Part shown: piece by piece, positions 8,839-17,742 of the stretch
Position numbering within the stretch: position 1 is the stretch's first letter
Layout: each line of letters starts with the position of its first letter
Source of the DNA: Lichenicoccus sp963693035
GTDB lineage: Bacteria > Pseudomonadota > Alphaproteobacteria > Acetobacterales > Acetobacteraceae
Length of the DNA stretch: 64,000 nt
NCBI GenBank assembly: GCA_963693035.2
Contig: CAXMMQ010000003.1
Location: forward strand, 496,001 to 560,000
Direction of reading: 5' to 3'
Notes under the pieces: model-generated
Told to the model about the DNA's origin: nothing
The model's input: the letters and a program-made list of their open reading frames with translations, nothing else
The model's database searches: none
Program-made: the position numbers and the translations under genes

Positions 8839-9531
8839 GATCGGGGCGCCGAGCGGGGCACGGCTGACGATGTCGGGCGCCCGCGGCTGCACCCGCACCA
8901 CCTGCAGGCGCCGTGCATGCAGGTCCAGCGGCGACGGGTGACGCGCGGACAGCACGCCGTCGATGGCGCGGCGGCTCGGCCCGATCAGGAACTCGACCCG
9001 CCGGTTGCGGGCACGCGACGCCTCGTCGTTGCCGCCGCCCGGCACCGGCTCGCGCAGGCCGACGCCGACGGCCTCGAACTCCTGGCGCGGCAGGCCGGCT
9101 GCCACCAGTTCGCGTACGATCTCGCGCGCCCGCCGCTGCGACAGAGCGAGGTTGTAGGCGTCACTGCCGACATTGTCGGTGTGGCCGACCACAGCGACTT
9201 GCCCCGCCGTGCCGGAACCCGGCGCACGCAGCCGCCCGGCGAGTGCCGCCAGCACCGGGGCCGCACCGGGCCGCGGATGATCGCGATCGGTATCAAAGAA
9301 CACTCGTGCGTCATAGGTGAGGCTGGTCACCCGCGCCGTGCCGCCGGCGACCGGAACGCTGAACTCAGCAACCTGCGGCTGCTCCGCCAGCGTCGGGTTG
9401 GCGGGAGCAGAGCCGCCGCCTGCGCCGGGCGCATGCGAGGCGTCCTGCGCGGCAGGTGCTGCGGTCCGGCTGTTGCAGCCCAGGCAGCAGGCGCACAGCA
9501 GGATCGGCAGAAGGCGCGCGGCACGGCTCAT
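8830..9531 (-). CDS. OmpA-family peptidoglycan-binding lipoprotein
   Basis: An outer-membrane lipoprotein with a lipobox (LLCACCLGC, Cys19) and a C-terminal OmpA-like domain that binds peptidoglycan, shown by VAVVGHTDNVGSDAYNLALS followed by RRAREIVRELVAAGL with the conserved Asp and Arg. Size is 233 residues. A C-terminal extension of about 40 residues after the OmpA domain (RVEFLIGPSRRAIDGVL...) is not part of the domain. It heads a three-gene run; its stop lies in a 12-nt tandem duplication (8815-8838). Confidence 0.85.
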   Translation of the reverse strand: MSRAARLLPILLCACCLGCNSRTAAPAAQDASHAPGAGGGSAPANPTLAEQPQVAEFSVPVAGGTARVTSLTYDARVFFDTDRDHPRPGAAPVLAALAGRLRAPGSGTAGQVAVVGHTDNVGSDAYNLALSQRRAREIVRELVAAGLPRQEFEAVGVGLREPVPGGGNDEASRARNRRVEFLIGPSRRAIDGVLSARHPSPLDLHARRLQVVRVQPRAPDIVSRAPLGAPISY

Positions 9532-9620
9532 GCGTCGAATATGCGGATCGCCATGGCAGAGTCCAAGCGCGGCGGCGGGTCCGTTACGGTAATAGAACGT
9601 ACAGCGCCCGGACGCATTGT

Positions 9621-10256
9621 TCAGCTTGCGAGCGAGGCCGCGATGTTGACGCCGAGCGCGATGATCGCGGTGTTGAACAGGTAGGCCACCAGCGAGTGCG
9701 CCAGCACCAGCTTGCGCATCCCGGCATTCTGCGTGGTCACGTCGCTGACCTGGCTCGCGACCGCCATGCAGAACGAAAAATACAGGAATTCCCCGTAGTC
9801 CGGCTTGTCGTTGCCGGGAAACAGCAGGCCCTTGGCGTCGCGCCAGAACTCGTGCGCGTAGTGCGTCGCGAAGATGGTGTGGATGAAGAACCAGGACAGC
9901 AGCACGGTCGCGCCGGCCAGCGCCTCGGACCAGGGCGCATGCGCCTTGCCGTGCGCCTGCGCCAGCTCGATCACGATGGCGCCGAGGGATGCGAGGGCTG
10001 CGACGATGGTGGCGAACAGCACGCCCCAGTTGCCCTCGTCGAGCAGGTCGGCGATGCGCGCCAGCCCGTCGGTGGTGGAGCGGCGCACCACGACGATGAA
10101 GGTGATGCCATAGGCGAGCACGCCGAGGTCCCAGCCGATCAGGCAGGCGGTGACCGGTCTCAGCTTTGGCGCCGTCAGGATCGCCGCCAGCAATGCGACG
10201 GCAAAGCCGACCAGCAGCGAGGGGCGATGACGGAGGCCTCTCAGGCCGCGCAGCAT
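9621..10256 (-). CDS. DUF1345 family integral membrane protein
   Basis: Predicted inner-membrane protein of the DUF1345 group, function unknown. Start placed at MLRGLRGLRHRPSLL (10256), directly before the first membrane segment; the longer frame adds a Pro/Arg-rich stretch that is antisense-like. Membrane segments include LLVGFAVALLAAILTA, LIGWDLGVLAYGITFIVVV, WGVLFATIVAALASLGAIVI, GATVLLSWFFIHTIFATHYA and a C-terminal VAYLFNTAIIALGVNIAASL. The family signature DLGNWGVLF/FFLHTIFALHYA is present in variant form, and YGEFLYFSFCMAVASQVSDV is characteristic. It follows the small membrane protein gene by eight bases. Confidence 0.85.
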   Translation of the reverse strand: MLRGLRGLRHRPSLLVGFAVALLAAILTAPKLRPVTACLIGWDLGVLAYGITFIVVVRRSTTDGLARIADLLDEGNWGVLFATIVAALASLGAIVIELAQAHGKAHAPWSEALAGATVLLSWFFIHTIFATHYAHEFWRDAKGLLFPGNDKPDYGEFLYFSFCMAVASQVSDVTTQNAGMRKLVLAHSLVAYLFNTAIIALGVNIAASLAS

Positions 10257-10264
10257 GTCCGGGC

Positions 10265-10516
10265 CTACCAGCCGCCGCGCCGGTCGCGCGAACGCGACCA
10301 CATGTAGACCAGGAGCAGGCCGCCAGCGGCGAGCAGGATCGCCTCCGGCAGGGTCAGGTGGCGCATCAGCCGGAACACCACGCCGTAGATTAGCGCGTGG
10401 ACCAGGGCGGAGACCACCATGCTGGCCACCCAACCGCTGCCGCCATAGCTGTGGTGATAGCCGTAGCCGCCGCCGTAGGCGTGGTGGAAGAGGACCGGGT
10501 GGAGGGATGCGTGCAT
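10265..10516 (-). CDS. Small His/Gly/Tyr-rich membrane protein
   Basis: An 83-residue protein starting at the ATG before HASLHPVLFHH; the longer frame to 10588 adds an Arg-rich segment without support. The N-terminal 25 residues are rich in His, Gly and Tyr (HHAYGGGYGYHHSYGG) and are followed by two membrane segments (ASMVVSALVHALIYGVVFRL and AILLAAGGLLLVYMW) and a basic tail. No family recognised. The His-rich segment could bind metal, which is inference. It is transcribed ahead of DUF1345 with an 8-bp gap, so the two probably act together. Confidence 0.6.
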   Translation of the reverse strand: MHASLHPVLFHHAYGGGYGYHHSYGGSGWVASMVVSALVHALIYGVVFRLMRHLTLPEAILLAAGGLLLVYMWSRSRDRRGGW

Positions 10517-10637
10517 GAACCGGCTCTTCAGTCTCGCTGCCGTCCTGCCTGCACGCCGGGTGCGGCCTGCGCGGAACAGGCAGGGCACTATCGTAGACTA
10601 ACTTGATGTCTACCGGGAAACCGCGGCCGCGGCGCTT

Positions 10638-11105
10638 TCACCCACGGGCCAGCACCAGTTCCTCCTCCGGGGTCGGCTCCTCCTCCAGCGTGAGGCCGTG
10701 CAGGGTCGCGAACAGGGCGTTGCCGCTCATCCGGGACATGTCGAAGCCGCTGCTGCTGCCGAGCGCGCCGAACCGTGCGGCACCCGCCTCCGAATTGCCG
10801 ACGAAGGCCATCGACCAGTTAGCAAAGGCCCGCGCCAGCACCGGCTCGAAGGCCAGCAGCAGCACGTCGCCATGGTTCGGGTCCTGCTGGATCCGCTCGA
10901 AGGTCGCCTCGACGGCCGCGGCCGGCCCTTCGAGCACCTGGGCGAAGCACCCAGCATTGAACATCAGCGCCCCGCTGACGCCGGCGCGCTCGTTGTTGCG
11001 CCGGCTGACCGCGAGGATGCGGGCGATCACCGCCTCGACCTCCTCCGGCGACCCCTCGATCCGGTTGCGGCTGTAATAAACCAGCCGGTGGAGAATTTCG
11101 CTCAT
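10638..11105 (-). CDS. BLUF-domain blue-light photoreceptor
   Basis: A 155-residue protein with an N-terminal BLUF domain that binds flavin and senses blue light. Residues matching the AppA photocycle set are present: Tyr10 (LVYYS), Asn38 (NNERAGVSGAL), Gln56 (CFAQVLEG), and Trp96 with Met98 (ANWSM). A C-terminal acidic tail of about 50 residues follows and carries no output domain, so it must signal to a partner. Its start overlaps the end of the PAS-GGDEF-EAL gene by four bases (ATGA-type), which points to that enzyme as the partner. Short BLUF proteins of this kind work through protein-protein contacts in other bacteria. Confidence 0.9.
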   Translation of the reverse strand: MSEILHRLVYYSRNRIEGSPEEVEAVIARILAVSRRNNERAGVSGALMFNAGCFAQVLEGPAAAVEATFERIQQDPNHGDVLLLAFEPVLARAFANWSMAFVGNSEAGAARFGALGSSSGFDMSRMSGNALFATLHGLTLEEEPTPEEELVLARG

Positions 11106-12814
11106 GCCACAAGGTCCTTTGCTTGGCTGCAGGAAGCCGGATCGCGCTCACAGGAGGCCGGCGTCAGCAGGATCTCCGCAGCCGCGGCGGCGGTCATCGG
11201 TCGCCCGGTCAGGAAGCCCTGGACTTCGCTGCAGCCTTCGGCCCGCATGCGCGCCAGTTGCTGGTGCGTCTCGATCCCTTCCGCGGTGGTCCGGATGCCG
11301 AGGCTCGCCCCGAGCGCGGCCACCGCCCGCACGATGGCGTTGGCATTGGGGTCGTTGTCGGCGCCGCTGATGAAGGACTGGTCGATCTTGATCTTGTCGA
11401 ACGGGAATTTCCGCAGGTAGCTCAACGAGGAATAGCCGGTTCCGAAATCGTCCATCGAGATGCGCACGCCGAGCGCCTTGATGGCGTGCAGGATCTCCAG
11501 GACACGGGTGGTGTCGTTGAGCAGTACGCCTTCGGTGATCTCGAGCTCGAGGCGGGACGGACGCAGGCCGGTGGCCTTCAGCACCAGCATGACCGCCTGC
11601 AGCAGGGTGCTGTCGCTGCGGAACTGCGTGGCCGACACATTCACCGCGATGGAGACCTCGCGCGGCCAGGAGGCGGCCTCGCGGCATGCGGCACGCATCG
11701 CCCACTCGCCAATCGGCGCCATCAGCCCGATCTCCTCGGCAAGGGGCACGAATTCCGAGGGCGGCACCATGCCGCGAGTTGGATGGTTCCAGCGCAGCAG
11801 GGCCTCGAAGCCGACCAACAGGTTGCGCTCGAGATCGAACTGCGGCTGGTAGGCGAGCTCGAACTGCTTGAGCGCCACGGCGCGGCGCAGATCGATCTCG
11901 AGCAGCCGGCGCGCCTCCATCGCCTCGTTCATGCCGGCCTTGAAGAACCGGAACACGCCACGGCCGTCGCTCTTGGCGCGGTAGAGGGCGAGGTCCGCAT
12001 GCCGGAGCAGCGTCTCCGCGTCCGCCCCGTCATCGGGCAGCAGGGCGATGCCGACGCTGACGCCGATGTTGACCATGTGGCCCATGACCACGTACGAGCG
12101 CCCGAGCAGGTCGACCAGCCGTCTCGCCATCGCCTCGATGGCGGCGGGCTCGCAGGCATTTGCGAGCAGGATGGCGAACTCGTCGCCGCCGAACCGTGCG
12201 ACCAGGTCGCCCTGGCGCACCACCGTATTCAGCCGTTCTGCGACCTTGATCAGCAGCGCGTCGCCGACCGGATGCCCGAGGGTATCGTTCACCAGCTTGA
12301 AGCGATCGAGATCGAGCGCCAGCAGCGCGGCCGAGCCGCCATCGCGGCGGCGGATCGACAGCAAGTCGCCGACCCGCTCGCGCATCTCGATGCGGCTCAC
12401 CAGCCCGGTGAGCGGGTCGCGCGCCGCCCGCTCGGTCTCCAGCACGTAGCGGGTGACGTCGAGCAGGGTGATCACGGAGCCGCCGCTGCCGGTGGCCCGG
12501 CTGCGCGCATCCAGGATCCGGCCATCCAGCAGGCGCAGCCGGGTCGCAAGATCGGCACCGCCCGCCTCGGCGCCGGCCACCAGTGTGCCATCATGCGAGA
12601 CGCCCGATACCGCGAACAAGCCGCGCAGCCTCAGGCCAACCGCAGGCACCGGGGAGAAGAACGCAGTCGCGCAGGGGTTGGCCAGCACGATCTCGCCGTC
12701 GCGATCAACCGTGACGACGCCCACCGCCAGCTCGGCAAGGGCGTCGACGGCAATATCGGCTCGCGAGCCGGGAGCGCCGAAGGAGCCGATGCCGGCAAGC
12801 TCGTCTCTGTCCAT
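11102..12814 (-). CDS. PAS-GGDEF-EAL cyclic-di-GMP signalling protein
   Basis: A 570-residue cytoplasmic protein with a PAS-like sensor (about 25-125), a GGDEF diguanylate cyclase domain (about 130-290; intact GGDEF at 209-213, RxxD inhibitory site at 200-203) and an EAL phosphodiesterase domain (about 305-550). The EAL catalytic set looks complete: EALLRW at 337, ELEITE near 423-428, MDDFGTGYSSL at 454, KIKID at 474, and AEGIET near 511. It has no membrane segment. Both activities could therefore be alive, and regulation must decide which dominates. It is the first gene of a pair with the BLUF gene. Confidence 0.95.
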   Translation of the reverse strand: MDRDELAGIGSFGAPGSRADIAVDALAELAVGVVTVDRDGEIVLANPCATAFFSPVPAVGLRLRGLFAVSGVSHDGTLVAGAEAGGADLATRLRLLDGRILDARSRATGSGGSVITLLDVTRYVLETERAARDPLTGLVSRIEMRERVGDLLSIRRRDGGSAALLALDLDRFKLVNDTLGHPVGDALLIKVAERLNTVVRQGDLVARFGGDEFAILLANACEPAAIEAMARRLVDLLGRSYVVMGHMVNIGVSVGIALLPDDGADAETLLRHADLALYRAKSDGRGVFRFFKAGMNEAMEARRLLEIDLRRAVALKQFELAYQPQFDLERNLLVGFEALLRWNHPTRGMVPPSEFVPLAEEIGLMAPIGEWAMRAACREAASWPREVSIAVNVSATQFRSDSTLLQAVMLVLKATGLRPSRLELEITEGVLLNDTTRVLEILHAIKALGVRISMDDFGTGYSSLSYLRKFPFDKIKIDQSFISGADNDPNANAIVRAVAALGASLGIRTTAEGIETHQQLARMRAEGCSEVQGFLTGRPMTAAAAAEILLTPASCERDPASCSQAKDLVA

Positions 12815-12860
12815 CCTGGAGCCCCACGCTGATCCGTCTGGCGATGACTATGGCCAGAAC

Positions 12861-12877
12861 GCTAACGTAACGTTAGC
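12861..12877. promoter_or_regulatory. Perfect dyad GCTAACG-TAA-CGTTAGC upstream of the c-di-GMP/BLUF pair
   Basis: Seven-base arms around a 3-nt centre, 47-63 bases upstream of the PAS-GGDEF-EAL start codon, in an AT-rich spot of an otherwise GC-rich region. Its symmetry and place suit an operator for a dimeric regulator. No T-run follows, so a terminator for the converging aldo/keto reductase transcript is less likely. Confidence 0.5.
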
Positions 12878-12898
12878 CGGAGGGGGATGGAACAGTAA

Positions 12899-13935
<1,037 letters not shown>

Positions 13936-13939
<4 letters not shown>

Positions 13940-14700
13940 TGCTGAATCCTGTCGGTTGGGACGACGTGCTGCAGGAGGTCGAGCAGCGCGTCGGCCTGTG
14001 GATGCGCCGCGATATGCACGGCCCGCCATGGTAGCGCTCCCAACAGGTTAGCAGCAGCCTGGCCGATCACCAAGGCATCGACCGTCGAGAGCCTCGGCCG
14101 CAGGCCGGCGGAACAGTTCGCAACGAAGCTCGCCGCGGTCTCGCCCGAGAAGAACAGGCCGGCGCATACCGCACCGGCCGCGAGCGCCAGACCTGCCTCC
14201 CGGGGCATCGCCGGCACCGGTGCCGCCTCGTACAATACCCGCCGATGCACGATCCGACCCGCCGCACGCAGGCTCCGGGCAAGCGCCAGCCCTTGCCGGG
14301 CGCCGCTGGCGAGCAGGATCGCCGCCCCCGGGCCAAACTCCGCATCGACCAGGGACGCCAGCGCAAAGGCGTCGCCCTGCGCGCTGCGGACCCGTCTGAA
14401 GCCGGCATCGCGCGCGCGCTCGGCGGTGCGGTCGCCTACGGCAAGCAGGGGTGTTCCGAACCAGGCAGTCTCCGACGAACTCGCCCGGGCTAGCGGCCCG
14501 ACCGCCTGCCCGCTGGTCAGCACGATCGCGTCGATCGCCTCCGGCAATGGCAGCCTCGGCTGTCGTGAAGTGATCCGCAGCATCGGGCAGGCCAGCGGCT
14601 TGAAGCCGAGGCCGGCGACGGCGCGCATGGTCTCGTGCAAGCCGGGCTCGGGCCGGGTCACCAGCACCGCCAGAGCCTTGCCGTGGCTGCTATTCGGCAA
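13936..14700 (-). CDS. hemD: Uroporphyrinogen-III synthase
   Basis: Closes and inverts ring D of hydroxymethylbilane to give uroporphyrinogen III in tetrapyrrole synthesis. The product has the usual weakly conserved two-lobe HemD organisation, with the N-terminal signature AVLVTRPEPGLHET and the later LFFSGETAASFV. The start is not an ATG: a TTG at 14700 overlaps the end of hemC by 11 bases, and a GTG at 14667 just before LVTRPEPG is an alternative. Direct linkage to hemC strengthens the call for this low-similarity family. Confidence 0.9.
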
Positions 14701-15754
14701 AGATGTCCGGCGGACTGTCGAGGCGCAGGCCGTGGCCGAGCTCTCGGCCGAGCCGTTCGGCGTCGGCGGGTGCGCCGCTGATCGCGCGCCGGAGCAGAAA
14801 CGTGCCGTCGGCGCGCGCGACCAGCCCGGTGAGATGTAGTTCCGGCGCGCCGCCGGCCACCACCGGGATCAGCCTGGCATGGCCGCCGATCGGGGTCCGG
14901 CAGGAGCCGTCCAGCTCGGCGAGCAGCGCGCGCTCGGCAGTGGAGACCGCCCTCGCCTCGTAATCCTCAATCGCCGCCAGCAGTTCGCGCAGCTCCGTAC
15001 CGTCTTCGCGAACGGTCACGCCGACGATGCCCTGCCCGGCCGACGGCACCATCAGTTCGGGATCGAGCACCACGTCGGCACGATCCTCCATCCCCAGGCG
15101 CCGCAAGCCCGCGAGCGCCAGCAGGCTGGCATCGCAGCGACGCGCGGCGAGCTTGTCGAGCCGGCTCTGCACGTTGCCGCGCAGCATCACGATGCGAAGG
15201 TCCGGCCGCGCATGCAGCAGTTGCGACTGCCGGCGCACCGACGAGGTGCCGATCACGGCGCCTTCCGGCAGGCTGCTATATGGATCGGCGGGATCGGGCA
15301 GCACGCAATCCTGGCCCAGGATCAGCACGTCGCGCGCATCCTCGCGACGCAGCGTGCAGGCCAGCACCAGGCCGGGCGGCAGCGTGGTCTCCAGGTCCTT
15401 CAGGCTGTGCACGGCAAAATCGATGCGCCCGTGCAGCAGCGCCTCGTGGATCTCCTTGGCGAACAGGCCCTTGCCGCCTATCTCGGCCAGCAGCCGGTCC
15501 TGCACCCTATCCCCGGTGGTGCTGATCGGATGCTCCTGGAAGGCGCCCATGTCGCGCAGCACCGGGCAGAAGCGGGTCAGCATGGTCAGGAAGGCACGCG
15601 TCTGCACCATCGCCAGCGGCGAGCCGCGGGTGCCGACCCTGAGCGGCAGGAGGCGGCGGCGCGAGGCGGCCGCCACTCCCTGCATGGACAGGCCGCGCGC
15701 GGCGGCGGCGGCGGCGACTTTCTGCAGCGCGGATGAAGGCTGTGCGGGACCCAT
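14690..15754 (-). CDS. hemC: Hydroxymethylbilane synthase (porphobilinogen deaminase)
   Basis: Polymerises four porphobilinogen units into hydroxymethylbilane. Recognised by LPLRVGTRGSPLAMVQT, the substrate-binding Arg segment VMLRGNVQSRLDKL, and the dipyrromethane cofactor Cys in LDGSCRTPIGGHA. Two ATGs stand two codons apart (15760 and 15754); AGGA lies eight bases before the second, so I prefer it. An N-terminal extension of about 38 residues before RVGTRG is Ala-rich and unusual; a start at 15685 would shorten it. Divergent from tsaD across 57 bases, a widespread arrangement. Confidence 0.95.
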   Translation of the reverse strand: MGPAQPSSALQKVAAAAAARGLSMQGVAAASRRRLLPLRVGTRGSPLAMVQTRAFLTMLTRFCPVLRDMGAFQEHPISTTGDRVQDRLLAEIGGKGLFAKEIHEALLHGRIDFAVHSLKDLETTLPPGLVLACTLRREDARDVLILGQDCVLPDPADPYSSLPEGAVIGTSSVRRQSQLLHARPDLRIVMLRGNVQSRLDKLAARRCDASLLALAGLRRLGMEDRADVVLDPELMVPSAGQGIVGVTVREDGTELRELLAAIEDYEARAVSTAERALLAELDGSCRTPIGGHARLIPVVAGGAPELHLTGLVARADGTFLLRRAISGAPADAERLGRELGHGLRLDSPPDIFAE

Positions 15755-15817
15755 GGGCATGTCCTATTACCGGGCCATCCTGAAGGAAAGCCTGGGACCC
15801 TGAACGACAGCCTGCCG

Positions 15818-16909
15818 ATGGAGCCGACGGCGCCGGGATGGTCGGGCGCACCGGTGCTCGCGATCGAAAGCTCCTGCGACGAGACCGCCTGTGCAATCCT
15901 CGACAGCGAGGGCCGGGTGCTGGCCGAGGCGGTGCTGAGCCAGTCCGGCCATGCGGAGTTCGGCGGCGTGGTGCCGGAGATCGCGGCGCGGGCGCATCTC
16001 GCGCATCTCCCGGAGCTGGCCCACCGCGTGCTGGCCGAGGCGGGGCTGGTCACCGGCGACCTGGGTGCGGTCGCCGCCAGCGCCGGCCCGGGACTGATCG
16101 GCGGCCTGATCGTCGGCAGCGGCTTCGGCAAGGGAATGGCGCTGTCGCTCGGCATCCCGTTCGTGCCGGTCAACCATATCGAGGCGCACGCGCTCACCGC
16201 CCGGCTGCCCGGACTTGTGCCAGGGGGGGCGGACTTCCCGTACCTGCTGCTGCTGGTGTCGGGCGGCCACTGCCAGTGCATCGCCGTGGTCGGGCTGGGG
16301 CAATACCGCCGGCTCGGCGGCACCATCGACGATGCCGCCGGCGAGGCGTTCGACAAGGTCGCCAAGCTGCTCGGCCTGGGCTGGCCCGGCGGTCCCGCGC
16401 TCGAACGTCTCGCCCGTGACGGCGATCCGGCGGCGGTGCTGCTGCCACGCCCGCTGCTCGGACGCCCGGGCTGCGACTTCTCCTTCAGCGGCCTCAAGAC
16501 CGCCGTGGCGCAGCGCCTCGCGGGCCTGCCGGCGGGCGTTTCGCTGCGGCATCGCCAGGCCGCCGACCTCGCCGCCGGCTTCCAGGCGGCGGTGGCCGAC
16601 GTGCTGGCGGACCGGGTGCTGCACGCGCTGGCGATGATGCCCGAGGCCGGGCTGCTGGTGGTGGCCGGCGGGGTTGCCGCGAACGCGACGCTGCGCGCGC
16701 GGCTGGCCATCGTCGCGGCATCGCGCGGCGTGCGGTTCGCCGCTCCGCCCTTGCCGCTCTGCACCGACAATGCGGTGATGGTGGGCTGGACCGCGATCGA
16801 GCGGCTGCGCGCCGGTGCCGTGGACGACCTGCTGGCGCCCGCCCGGCCGCGCTGGCCGCTGCAGGAGATGACGGTCCCCTCGAGCGCTGCCGCTGCGGTG
16901 TCCGGGTGA
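15818..16909 (+). CDS. tsaD: tRNA N6-adenosine threonylcarbamoyltransferase
   Basis: Catalytic subunit that transfers threonylcarbamoyl to A37 of ANN-decoding tRNAs, together with TsaB and TsaE. Shown by VLAIESSCDETACAIL at the N-terminus, the metal-binding pair in NHIEAH (His120 and His124), the SGGHCQ segment and the ASDH-fold ATP site near VVAGGVAANATLRARL. At 363 residues it is of normal length. The stop overlaps the GTG start of rlmJ (GTGA), so the two are translationally coupled. Confidence 0.96.
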   Translation: MEPTAPGWSGAPVLAIESSCDETACAILDSEGRVLAEAVLSQSGHAEFGGVVPEIAARAHLAHLPELAHRVLAEAGLVTGDLGAVAASAGPGLIGGLIVGSGFGKGMALSLGIPFVPVNHIEAHALTARLPGLVPGGADFPYLLLLVSGGHCQCIAVVGLGQYRRLGGTIDDAAGEAFDKVAKLLGLGWPGGPALERLARDGDPAAVLLPRPLLGRPGCDFSFSGLKTAVAQRLAGLPAGVSLRHRQAADLAAGFQAAVADVLADRVLHALAMMPEAGLLVVAGGVAANATLRARLAIVAASRGVRFAAPPLPLCTDNAVMVGWTAIERLRAGAVDDLLAPARPRWPLQEMTVPSSAAAAVSG

Positions 16910-17742
16910 ACTACCGGCACGCCTACCACGCAGGAAACTTCGCGGACTGCATGAAGCACGCCCTGCTGGTCTGGCTGCTGCGCGCCCTCGCCCGCAAGCC
17001 GGCCGCCTTTGCCGTGCTGGACACCCATGCCGGCGCCGGCCGCTACGATCTCGAGGCCGATGCGGCCACGCGCACCGGGGAGTGGCATCAGGGCATCGGC
17101 CGGCTGCTCGACGCCAGGCCGGACGAGGCGCTGGCGGATTATCTCGGTCTGGTGCGGGCAGGCGAGGCGCCCCGCAAGTATCCGGGATCGCCCCGGCTGA
17201 TCCAGGCGCTGCTGCGACCGCAGGACCGGCTCGCCTGCTGCGAGCTGCACGACCAGGACCATGCCAGCCTGCACCGGCTGTTCCGCGGCGATCCGAGGGT
17301 CGCGGTGCATGCCCGCGACGGCTGGGCGGCCATCCCCGCGCTGCTGCCGCCACGCGGGGCCCGGCGCGGCCTCACCCTGATCGATCCGCCGTTCGAGCAG
17401 CCGGGCGAGTTCGACCGCATCGCGGCGGCGATCCGCGCGGCGCGAAGCCGGTTCGGCGCCGGCATCGTGGCCGCCTGGTACCCGATCAAGCACCGGGCGC
17501 CGGTGCGTGCCTTCCACGACCGGCTGCGCGAGGCCGCCGAGCCGGACCTGGTTGCCGCCGAACTGCTGCTGCGGCCGCCGCTCGAAGCCGCCCGGTTGAA
17601 CGGCTGCGGTGTCCTGGTCGCCTCGCCGCCCTGGGGATTCGAGCCGGCGGCGACGGCGATCCTGGATGCGGTCGCGGACGGGCTGGGCGAGAGCGGCGCG
17701 CATGGCAGCCTGACCCGGATCACCCCGGAGCTCGTCGCATGA
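16906..17742 (+). CDS. rlmJ: 23S rRNA (adenine-2030-N6)-methyltransferase RlmJ
   Basis: SAM-dependent methylation of A2030 in 23S rRNA. The N-terminus NYRHAYHAGNFADCMKH is nearly diagnostic for this family, and the catalytic motif is DPPF (TLIDPPFEQPGEFDRI). The family segment VAAWYPIKHRAPV is also present. Translation starts at a GTG overlapping the tsaD stop, and its own stop overlaps the gpsA start by ATGA, giving a tightly coupled tsaD-rlmJ-gpsA operon. Confidence 0.95.
   Translation: MNYRHAYHAGNFADCMKHALLVWLLRALARKPAAFAVLDTHAGAGRYDLEADAATRTGEWHQGIGRLLDARPDEALADYLGLVRAGEAPRKYPGSPRLIQALLRPQDRLACCELHDQDHASLHRLFRGDPRVAVHARDGWAAIPALLPPRGARRGLTLIDPPFEQPGEFDRIAAAIRAARSRFGAGIVAAWYPIKHRAPVRAFHDRLREAAEPDLVAAELLLRPPLEAARLNGCGVLVASPPWGFEPAATAILDAVADGLGESGAHGSLTRITPELVA

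Noticed and set aside
6250..9531. OmpA trio as a Zorya-type phage defence system
   Set aside because: Zorya also pairs a membrane protein with an OmpA-domain protein, but no MotA-like channel signature or helicase/nuclease gene is present, and the OmpA protein here is a lipoprotein.
15586..17703. 705-codon minus-strand open frame over tsaD and rlmJ
   Set aside because: Antisense of two coupled genes with diagnostic motifs.
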